From Stenocarpella maydis (Eukaryota > Ascomycota > Sordariomycetes > Diaporthales > Diaporthaceae): DNA of 64,000 nucleotides. The notes beneath the pieces were generated by a model. It had not been told where the DNA came from, made no database searches, and saw nothing but the letters and a program-made list of their open reading frames with translations. The stretch covers positions 62,001-126,000 of the forward strand of contig NQMI01000031.1 of the NCBI GenBank assembly GCA_002270565.1. Direction: 5' to 3'. Position numbers and translations under genes: made by a program. Shown here one piece after another: positions 56,000-64,000 of the stretch (within the stretch, counting starts at the first letter, position 1; every line of letters begins with the position of its first letter).

Positions 56000-57105
56000 A
56001 TGACAGGACCTCAAGAGTTGACCCCCGACTCATCTTCCGGACGTGTCAATAAGGATTTGCCACCCTCGCCACCAAAGTCCGCAACCGTCGAGACCTTCTC
56101 ACAGGCCCAATTCCAGAAGCAGATACAGGGCCAGCACCAACAGAGTTCCGGCGCCCTCATAGAAATAGTGGATCTGCCTGCACCCCACAGCGGACACATC
56201 AGGATCCTGCAAATAAGTCGACCATCGGCCTCAAATGCCATCTCATACGCACTGCTGTCCGCCTTGCGGAAGGAGATCCAGACGATCCAATCACAGTACA
56301 GTCAATTCACCGGCGCAGAGATGCCCTGGACCGAGGGTGATATCAAGGGTCCAACCAGAGCCTTGATCATTGCCTCAGCGGTGGACTCGTGCTTCTCTGC
56401 AGGCGCAGACTTGAAGGAATTGATGAGCTTTACACAGGAGCAGTGAGTCCCTATTCACAACCACGAAGCAGCAGGCATTTCAGCAAGGCCAGCCCTCGAT
56501 TCGGTGGCTGACCATGTTGTAATAGGATATATGGCTTCTTCTCCGCATTAAGAGACACACTAAAAGCCCTTTCTAACCTCCCCATACCCACCATTTCGGC
56601 AATCAGCTCAAGCGCATTTGGCAGCGGCTTCGAGCTAGCCCTCGCCTGCCACTTCAGGATCATGTCATCAAGTTCCTACGTCGCACTTCCCGAGACTGGC
56701 CTCGGCATCATCCCCGCCGCAGGTGGCACCCACCGCCTGTCCGCCCTCATCGGCGTGTCCCGAGCGCGAGACATCATACTGACCGGCCGGCGGGTCACAG
56801 CACCGGAGGCCATCTCCATGGGCATCGCAAACAGGATGGTGGAGGTCCGCCCCGACGACCCCGGGCTCGATGAGCTGAGCTTGGAGGGGATCGCGCGGCG
56901 GAAGGTACTGGTCGAGGCAATCCGGCTGAGCGAGGAGATCTGCGAGGGCGGCCCCGTCGCCGTCAGGGCTACGATACAGGCGCTCAAGGAGCCGGGCGAG
57001 AAGACGGAGAAGGCTATGGTGGAGAGAGTGGTGAGTAGTGAGGACTGGGTTGAGGCGCTGAGGGCATTTGGCGACAAGCGGAAACCAGTCTTCAAGGGTA
57101 GATGA
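56000..57105 (+). CDS. Enoyl-CoA hydratase/isomerase (crotonase) family protein
   Basis: Two exons, 56000-56442 and 56526-57105, intron GTGAGT..ATAG, give 340 residues from the first in-frame ATG. Residues 1-60 are polar and variable. The crotonase fold starts at HIRILQISRPSASNAISYALLSAL. The first oxyanion-hole loop is FSAGADLKEL; the second domain has IPTISAISSSAFGSGFELALACHFRI and the LPETGLGIIPAAGGTHRLSALIG active-site block containing the conserved Glu, followed by ARDIILTGRRVTAPEA. Overall closest in layout to methylglutaconyl-CoA hydratase (AUH) proteins, which act in leucine breakdown in mitochondria. No cleavable presequence is clear from this start, but the reading frame stays open upstream without an ATG, so an upstream exon is possible. 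The substrate is not certain. Confidence 0.9.
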
Positions 57106-59039
57106 GTGTGAACGAAGGGACTTCTGAAATTGTGTGTACATAGTCATACCATACCCAGTTCACCATGATCTTGTAGTGCTTGCACACATATAGTGCTCCT
57201 AATATCAGGCGCAACCACGGGGTTTGGAGTATCTGGGTTCTGATATCCTCAATCTAGGGTTTCTTTAACAATTAACTAAAGTATACTTCTTAAGAAGAAG
57301 TAGGTAGTTTCATTTTCAATCTGGTTATAATTCTCCTTTAAAAAAAGAAAGAGCTATAACAATCCCTTTATATGGTTATAAATACTTAAAAACCTAATAT
57401 TTAATAAAAGTATATTTAGTAATTATTTATAAAATAATATTAGTCTTATAATAAAGCTAATTAAGTTCATTTTAAGATGTATATAACTAAATTATAATAA
57501 AGAAAAATCTTATTAGATTTTTTAAGTAAATATTCAGCTTAAAAATATTAAAATTTAAATCTTAAAGTAGGATCTTAGCTCCTTTAAATATAGCTTTAAT
57601 ATTATCTTCTATAAAGCTATTCTTATAAGCTACTTTAAATATGATAAGAATTTAAACTTAATAATATAATTAATAAAGGTTTAAAAAGGCTTATTAATTT
57701 ACTTATAAAAATATATATTTAGGTAGTAAATATAATATAACATGATATTTGATAATTAAACTAAATAGGAAAAATATAACAATATATAAATAATAATAAT
57801 CTTATTTTCCTTAAAATATTAATTAAACTTAGCTAATATATAAGTTTTATAATTATTTATAATTAATATTTAATAATTTACATGTTTTGAAAAGTTTTAT
57901 ATATTTATTAGAGTATTAAACTTATTTTAAGTTAGCTTTATTATTTATTTATTAAGTTAAAGTAAAATAAATCACCTAAAAGCTAGAAAATATTTAATCT
58001 ATATTTTAACTTAAAAGGTAATAAGTAGCTTAAATAATAATAAACAATAAAATATGTTAGCATATTATATTAATATATTTAACAGTTACTATCTTTTTTT
58101 AATAATTAAGCTAATGGATTTAGCTTTTTCAAGATCATTAATATATATAAGTATTATTAATATAATAATTATACTTATTATAAGGCCAGTTTTATTAAAG
58201 TTATAAAAGTTATTATTAATAATCTTATGTTTCGCCATTATATTCTAAAGAAGCTTAAATTAAATTTTAATAATCTTTTAATATTTATAAAAAGCCGTTT
58301 AATAATTATAAAGATACTTGAATTTAGTTTTTAGGTTACATTATATATTTATAAAGTATTAAGCTTGATGACTACTTATAAATTAATATTCTATAATGCT
58401 AATAAGAAGTTAGGTATATATTTTATATTAGAAAGTTTTTAGGGAAATCTTTAAGTATTTTAATCAATAATATATTTAATAAATATTTATTTGTTAATTT
58501 AATTAAATTTGTAAGTATTAATACACAAATTTCTATAACTTTAATATTGACTTATTTTTCACTATAATATAAGAGATTAAGAATTTAAGTAGCTTTATAT
58601 ATTATTACAGGTTTTATATTAATTTATTTAGATTTATAAATAGGTTAAACTGCTAAAAATATTCTTTTCTTTTAAAATATAGGATATATATTATTATTAT
58701 AAAATGTTACTATATTGGATACTTAAATTAATAAGTTAGTACAATAATAATATAAAAATTAGAAATGAAATTGGTACTAAAAAAGAACTATTTTATTAAA
58801 ACCCTAATACTTATAAGCCTGCCTATACTATCCTAACTTATTCAAATTAATAAATTTAATTAGAAATAAGTAAGTAAGTATAGTTTATATTAATTAATGC
58901 TAATTTTTATTAATTATTTAGCCCTAGGTAGGTGCTAGGTATAATGATTATAGCTGGTTCTTGGCTAATAAAACCTAGTAAGCGGGTTTATATTTAAGAA
59001 GCGTTTAAGGAAAAATTATTCTATGTAATATAATAATAG
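57106..59039. other. AT-rich RIP-type block
   Basis: Normal composition for about 150 bp after the gene, then extreme AT to about 58915. No domain could be recognised. Probably a heavily mutated retrotransposon. Confidence 0.5.
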
Positions 59040-59580
59040 TGTTAAACGGAACCGCTCAGCAAGGAGTTACCCTAGACTTCTTGCAAGGAGTTACCCTAGA
59101 CTTGCGAGTCAGGCGATTTTCGCTAAGTACGCCCAGTGCATGCGTGACGCAAGATGAGTTTGGTGGCCGTGAGTCGATTATTTTGGCCTGCATTTGCACC
59201 TTAATTCAGACCTCTGCATTACCCTTATTTCTTACCCAAAAAGTATATAACTTAGTGCATTAGATAGCTTGATTTCTAAAGTTTATATGTACTTAATTTG
59301 GGTATTACTAGGGCTATAGTTGGCTGGTTGCTTAGAACCAAAGATGGTGTGTTGGAAGGGCGAATTTTCCGGCATTTGCAAATTTGCACCAGAGCCTACC
59401 GCAGCGTGCCCAGGGGTGAGACGACGTCGGAGGGTATATAAGGAGGGCTTACAGAAGCCCAACTTAATTCAATACAAAGTTGTCCAGACCATTGTCAATC
59501 GTCCCAATTCGCCTCAGAGCACCATATTACGACCCTGCTGAAATACACACACGCTGAACTGAATGCTATTCTATAGCACA
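59040..59580 (+). mobile_element. LTR-like repeat unit with its own promoter
   Basis: A sharply bounded GC-balanced unit inside AT-rich DNA. It starts TGTTAAACGG, carries a 21-bp direct repeat (GCAAGGAGTTACCCTAGACTT at 59061 and 59084), a TATATAA box at 59435-59441 and a CT/AC-rich leader, and fades into AT-rich DNA after about 59575. Part of it (59210-59263) is present in inverted orientation at 1-54. TG start, internal TATA box and copy number above one fit an LTR. The right boundary and any target duplication were not found. Confidence 0.5.
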
Positions 59581-59589
59581 AATTCATCA

Positions 59590-60593
59590 GAATAACGAAT
59601 TTGATTATAATATTTCTTTAAATATAATATTTATTATTTAGCTAAAGGCTTAATACTCTTTAGCCATAGTAGTATTAATAATGAAGTAAGAATTTTTATA
59701 AATACTTTAATATTAGTATTACCTAAGTATATAGGTATTCTCTTATAGAGAAATATCCTCTTAAGGGAAGTTTTTATATTATAATAGAGTTTCTTAAATA
59801 TTATCTTTATTTATTCCTTAAAATTAATATAAAACTTATTATATTTTTCTTTATTAAAAGTCTTATATATGTCCAATATTATAACTATACATATATATAT
59901 ATTTATATACTTTATTATAATTATAATAGTTATAAGTAAACCCTTATATTATAAATAATGGCTAAAATATTTAACTATACTCTTAATAAGTAAAGTATTC
60001 TTGATTATATTCTATATATTAATTAGGTTAATATCTATAGAAAGTATACTATTATTACCTTATTAAGGAGCTATTATAATGCTTAAATAGCTTAGTATAT
60101 AGAGTAGTAATATAGATTAGGGGTAAAAAGAAGTGCTTAAGTAAGATCCGAGTAAATAAATAATAATAAAGGGTAATGAGTAAATATAAATAAAGTAGTA
60201 ATAATGCATATACTAGCTAATAGGTTAACCTTAGTTATATATAGCTTATACTGAAGTAATTACTAAGATAATTGCTAAGGGGAATATTAAGATAGTAATA
60301 TTGTTAATCTTAACTCAAGAGTATTAATAAGTTATATAGCTAAAGGCAATTCTTAAGCAGTTGCTATTTCTTATAAAGCTTAAGGTATAATAGATATATA
60401 TATAAATATAATAAGTTATAGCCTATAGTATATAATTATCTCTTATATCTTATAATGGGTGATAAGGGTATTACTAAACGTAATCTTTAAGTAATAATCT
60501 CTTTAAAACTATTAATATAGCCGCTATTAAGTAATAAAAAGTCTATCTCTATAACTTTACTAATCTATAATTGCTCTTATGCCTACTAATTAG
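59590..60593 (-). mobile_element. Heavily RIP-mutated second copy of the copia element, 5' part
   Basis: The AT-rich DNA left of the LTR at 60594 follows the leader/gag-upstream region of the 22-31 kb element. Aligned words include AGGTTAACCT (60204-60235 against 30140-30170) and the stretch just before the LTR (TCTATAATT..CTACTAAT against TCTATAATTCGCCCC..CCACTAAT). Homology is traceable from about 60180 to the LTR; left of this it is too mutated to prove. Confidence 0.55.
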
Positions 60594-60815
60594 TATTGGA
60601 TGGGTTATATATTATAATATAAATAGTAGTAGTTATTATATCGATTTGTTTAAGAAGTAGTGGTGTGGCGGGTGTAGCCTATATAGCTAGGTCAGGCGTA
60701 TATAGTACAGGGTGGTTGCTTAGTTATCCGACTTAGTTAGCAACCACTCATTGATACTACAGTACTAACTGTAGTAGTAGCCCACTGGTGTGCCGTGCGT
60801 ACTACTGTTGCTATA
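60594..60815 (-). repeat. RIP-mutated copia LTR (third copy)
   Basis: Starts TATTGGATGGGTTA (TGTTGG with G-to-A) and ends TTGCTATA (TTGCCACA with two C-to-T). It keeps GTGGCGGGTGTAGCC, GGTGGTTGCTTAGT and TAGCCCACTGGTGTG in order. Its limits agree with the two LTRs of the larger element. Confidence 0.75.
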
Positions 60816-61323
60816 TAAATACAATAAAATTATATTACTTATTAATATATTTTACTAATTAATAAAATATATTATTAAACTTTTTCATATAAAAGATTTT
60901 AAATAAATATTTAAATAATTCCAATAAAAATAATTAATGATGAAAAATAAAAACTATTATATATAAAATAATAATAAATAATAATAATTTTACTTATTTA
61001 AATATTAAATAAATTAGAAAACCTTTAAAATAATACTCTTAAAAACCTTATAAGAAACTTAAATAGGAATATTAAAAAATACTTAAAATATAACATTTTA
61101 ATTATATTAAATGTTAATATTATTAAAAGTATTATTATAAAACTATTTATAATTTAAACTATTAAAGAACTTTATTAAGCTTAAATACTTTAAAAGATTA
61201 AAGATAAATTACAATTCTAATTCCTAATATAACTCTCAATTCCTATTTAATAATTCTCTTATCAGCTTGGGGCTGTAAACTGTAAGGGAATAAAACCGAG
61301 AAAGAGAAACATAACATACCATC
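60816..61323. other. AT-rich block reaching the EVE gene remnant
   Basis: Extreme AT to about 61255, then a short normal stretch leading directly to the truncated gene. No gene or domain seen. Confidence 0.5.
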
Positions 61324-61794
61324 CTACAGCTCAGGCTCGCTGTTAGCAGCCAGGTCGTCGATCAAGAACCGCACGTCCACCCCGTTCTCGATGTGCGACT
61401 CGGGCTCCGCCTTCATGAGCCAGTACTGCCTACCCGATTGCTCTGCTTTCTTTACCTGCTCGTTGGGGCCAGCCTTGGTCACCGTGGTGGGCTTTGCTTC
61501 CGCCGCCTCGATGCCGCCTTTGCCGCCGGCCTTGGGGGTCTTCTTGGTGGCGGCTGCTGCTTGCTGATCGCTGGTGCCATCCTCGGCATCTTCTTCTCCC
61601 TTGGCCTTTGGCTTCTTTGCCGTTGTGGCGAGTTTCTTCTTCCCGGGAGGAGTGGGCTCCTTCTTTGGCGTGGCTGCTGCTGGCGGTGCAGGCTCACGGG
61701 CTGCTGCGGTTGACGTGCGCTGACGCGTGGACCGGCGCGGCTGCACCTCGTCCGCGGGGCTGTCTGGCTGGCCTGACTTCCTCTTTGGTGGCAT
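61324..61794 (-). pseudogene. Truncated EVE-domain (THYN1-like) gene
   Basis: The open frame of 156 codons from the ATG at 61794 has a Lys/Pro/Ala-rich basic N-terminus typical of fungal THYN1-like nuclear proteins (KKEPTPPGKKKLATTAKKPK). It then enters the EVE domain with RQYWLMKAEPESHIENGVDVRFLIDDLAANSEPE. In the family this is followed by a Trp-Asp-Gly-Val-Arg-Asn block. Here the codons are CTG, TAG, GAT, GGT, so the Trp is a stop codon (TGG to TAG, RIP-type), and no further EVE coding sequence is found: within about 60 bp the DNA turns into AT-rich repeat. Only about 25 of some 150 EVE residues remain. The EVE domain binds modified nucleic-acid bases; this copy should not be functional. 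Confidence 0.75.
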
Positions 61795-61843
61795 CCTGAT
61801 TTGCGAACAAGGCTTCTTTGTCTACGGGTGTTCTGGGGGTCCA

Positions 61844-61850
61844 ATATATA
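61844..61850 (-). promoter_or_regulatory. TATA-like box of the EVE-domain gene
   Basis: The minus strand reads TATATAT about 50 bp upstream of the start codon. It shows that the promoter side of the truncated gene is preserved. Confidence 0.4.
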
Positions 61851-61994
61851 CCTGATGGCACAGGCCCCCCCTGCTTTGAAGGGTCCTTGTGATTGTGTTG
61901 TTCACAAGGCGTCATTGTTAAATTGACAGGTATGTGACACTGCAAGGGATTCTGCCAGTCATGAGATCATTAATTAGGAGATTCATTCAGCATT

Positions 61995-62135
61995 GGCGCT
62001 TTGGCGGAGTGGTTAACGCGATGGCCGTAAGTTGTGCTCAGAGGAATATATTAACCCACCAAGCTGTTGCTAACATTAATTTCCAGTGCTAAGCCATTTC
62101 CTTCGGGAGCGCAGGTTCGAATCCTGCAGGCGTCG
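61995..62135 (+). tRNA. tRNA-Ser (anticodon GCT) split by an mRNA-type intron
   Basis: Exons are 61995-62026 and 62087-62135. Acceptor arms GGCGCTT and AGGCGTC pair (with two G.T), discriminator G at 62135. The D-arm is GCG/CGC with a GTGGTTAA loop; the anticodon stem is ATGGC/GCCAT, and the loop after joining reads C-T-GCT-A-A, with T33 and the GCT anticodon at 62088-62090. The variable arm is 13 nt (TTCC/GGGA hairpin), as in class II serine tRNAs, and the T-arm is GCAGG TTCGAAT CCTGC. The A box (TGGCGGAGTGG) and B box (GGTTCGAATCC) match Pol III consensus. The 60-bp insert lies between positions 32 and 33, 5' of the anticodon, unlike normal nuclear tRNA introns (37/38). Without its removal the anticodon loop cannot form. 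Confidence 0.88.
62027..62086 (+). other. 60-bp spliceosomal-type intron inside the tRNA gene
   Basis: Begins GTAAGT, has GCTAAC at 62069-62074 and ends TTCCAG, with about 12 nt between branch A and AG. Length and all three signals match the mRNA introns of the protein genes in this window (60-154 bp). The GT-AG junction is unambiguous, since no alternative boundary gives a 7-nt anticodon loop with T33. Confidence 0.8.
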
Positions 62136-62148
62136 TTTGATTGTCTGA

Positions 62149-62152
62149 TTTT
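62149..62152 (+). terminator. Pol III terminator T-run of the tRNA gene
   Basis: TTTT 14 bases after the tRNA 3' end, followed by a TTTTT at about 62158. This is normal for a Pol III gene. Confidence 0.6.
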
Positions 62153-63515
62153 AGAACTTTTTAATAGTTATTCGGCTTTTAATTTATTCCTTATCAATTT
62201 CCTAGTACGTCTTTTCTCCTTTAACTTCTTTGCTGTTCTCCTTAATATAAGGTACTAAAAAGTAACAAGAATTAAAAAATAATTAGTTTTAAATAAATTT
62301 ACTAGTTTTAAGTTATTATATTATTTTTAAAGCTTAATATTTAGTAAAATTTAATATTAATCAATATTAATTATTCTTAATTTTATAAATTTAAAATGAT
62401 TAAAATAAATATATTTTTATTTATTAAGAAGTAACTAGGTATTATATATAGTTATCTTACTTTTAAATATAAAAAACGTTTATACTTATTATACTAAACC
62501 CATTAAACTAAGGTTAAAATAAATGTAAATTTTAGGGTAGCTTAATATATATAAAGTTTAGCTATATTGTTTTAATTTAATTCATAGATTTTTCTTATAT
62601 AAGCTATATTAGAAATATAAAATTATAAGTGTATAAAATTAAATTTCTTAAGTAATTAAATGAAGAAAATTTATGGAAATCCTGAAAACAAAACCGTAAC
62701 TTATTTATAAAGTTATAATCATACCCTGAAAATTTCGTCCGTTTTAGGCCTAATCTGAGGGTTTTAGCAGGGTATATACAGACATTTTTTATATAAGAAA
62801 GCAAGGTAGCTACTTCCTAGTCCTGGCTACTTCCTAGTATCCTATATTAATATTAATTTAAAAGAAACAAATTTTAAAAAGAATAGCTTTTAAATAAAAC
62901 TACTTTTTATTACATAATATTAACTTTACTTTTAAATTTTGAATTTATTATAAATTATCAATATATATATATCTATTAATGAATATTAATTAAGCTAATA
63001 TAAACTATTAAAAAGTAGCTAAATTTAAGCTACTTTAGTATTTATTATATTTTAGTATATTAATTTAGGTTACGGTACTTAAAGGCCTTATAAGGATATT
63101 ATAAAGAAGTAAGTAGTATATAGTAAGCAGCCTAAATAGTACTAAAAAGAATTATATATTAAAGGGGCTTCTTATAAAGACATAAGTTATAAGTAGCTTT
63201 AAAGTAATAAAGTAGTAAAAAGGGATTTTATAAAAGTAAGAGAAAAAGAGTAAAAAAAAAGAAGGGTAAGTTTAATTATATTTATCTTCTTAAGAATATA
63301 GTATTTATATATTACTATCTTACTACTTAACTATTATATATATTTATTTACTTTATTTATATTTCTAACTTTTATAATTTAAAATTTTAAATACTTTAAA
63401 GATAATGAATTATTTAAAATATTAATATAGTTCTTATACTTTAGCTAACTTTATTATATTATAATATTATTATACCTAAGTAGGGTAAATCTGAAGTATA
63501 ATCTATTAATTATTA
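62153..63515. other. AT-rich block, likely mutated LTR
   Basis: Extreme AT with no surviving frame. It includes a repeated CTACTTCCTAGT at 62810-62838. Its right end adjoins the leader of a retroelement at 63516, so part of it is probably that element's 5' LTR. Confidence 0.45.
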
Positions 63516-64000
63516 CAGGGTGAAACCCTAGGTGTTGGCGCAGTCCGGCTCCCTCCGGACCCACTGGGGATTCCGCATACAAGAGCGCGAATCCCGAACT
63601 TATAGGATTTTCCTTCTACTTTTTCTTTTCTTATCAAACCTAGCTTAGCTATAACTAATATATAGCGTTAGCTTATATGCATCCGTTATATTAAGTTTAA
63701 TCTCTTATAGTTTCTTTATAATTTTCTAGCAAATTAGAACTCTAAATAAAATATTAAGAAACACACCTTAGTAAGGTGCTAGAGATAGCAGTAAGGCAGG
63801 GTCTTTAAGAGCCGCTTGTATTCTAGCGAAAAATGAGTTTATATGCACAATAGCTAACCACCTAGAGTTTAACTAAGCAATCTTTACGGCACTATAAAAC
63901 CAGGGCGTCTTAGAGGGTATTATAAGGCAGGCGGCCCAGAATGCCACTTAGGTGGCTATAGGGATAATACAGGAAACCATATAGAAGATATGAAATGCCG
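63516..64000 (+). mobile_element. 5' end of an LTR retroelement with RIP-mutated gag, running off the window
   Basis: A short GC-rich leader (63516-63600) contains a stable hairpin, GTCCGG and CCGGAC around a CTCCCT loop. From about 63880 the plus strand, read through stops, gives a polar helical frame (NQGVLEGIIRQAAQNAT, stop, VAIGIIQETI, stop, KI, stop, NA), with TAG/TGA where Trp is likely. This fits the start of gag. The order leader then gag shows plus-strand orientation. Family not determined. Confidence 0.45.

Noticed and set aside
62021..62095. A canonical 37/38 tRNA intron in the serine tRNA
   Set aside because: The 5' exon would have to contain T33 and the anticodon, but the bases after the stem ATGGC are CGTAAG, so no valid loop forms. 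Only the GT-AG junction between 32 and 33 restores the loop.

Overview
The window is nuclear DNA of a filamentous ascomycete (Pezizomycotina; a Sordariomycete-type fungus is my best guess). The grounds are short GT-AG introns of 60-154 bp with CTGAC/CTAAC-like branch sites, fungal-type gene families (HET, Zn2Cys6, DyP peroxidase, MFS-DHA1), and long AT-rich, stop-riddled blocks in which retrotransposon proteins are broken mainly by C:G-to-T:A changes, the mark of repeat-induced point mutation (RIP). GC-rich gene islands alternate sharply with these blocks, and every run of N lies in or at the edge of a repeat.

Layout. 0.7-2.8 kb: MFS transporter. 2.9-7.5 kb: AT-rich block with a ruined chromodomain Gypsy element. 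7.7-11.4 kb: divergent pair, dienelactone hydrolase and DUF885 protein. 11.9-12.4 kb: a 447-bp MITE with TA target duplications. 13.1-17.2 kb: MDR enoyl-reductase-like gene and an AflR-type Zn2Cys6 regulator. 17-22 kb: gene-free DNA, then AT-rich DNA with a second, broken MITE. 22.1-30.8 kb: a defective Ty1/copia element on the minus strand with 211-216 bp LTRs. 32-57 kb: main gene island: a small unknown protein, cytosolic aspartyl-tRNA synthetase, an SDR, a HET-domain protein, DyP peroxidase, a tail-anchored unknown, a second MDR, a membrane-anchored unknown, mitochondrial succinate/fumarate carrier, twinfilin and an enoyl-CoA hydratase-family protein. 57-64 kb: repeat-rich block with an LTR-like unit, a second heavily mutated copia copy, a truncated EVE-domain gene, a tRNA-Ser(GCT) gene, and the start of another LTR element.

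The most striking item is the tRNA-Ser(GCT) gene at 61995-62135. Its anticodon loop is split between positions 32 and 33 by a 60-bp segment that begins GTAAGT, contains GCTAAC and ends CAG, which is a textbook fungal spliceosomal intron. Removing it gives a well-folded class II serine tRNA, whereas the normal tRNA intron site (37/38) does not work here. Next in interest are an EVE-domain gene cut off at the border of an AT-rich block, and the TE-flanked group of transporter, hydrolase, reductase and AflR-type regulator, which resembles an accessory metabolic locus without a visible core synthase.

Genes of the 32-57 kb island are mostly housekeeping (translation, actin turnover, mitochondrial C4 transport, acyl-CoA metabolism) mixed with accessory functions (HET, DyP, SDR, MDR). 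I see no operon-like logic beyond divergent and convergent pairs. Exon coordinates were worked out by hand from reading frame, splice consensus and family conservation; no similarity search was run.
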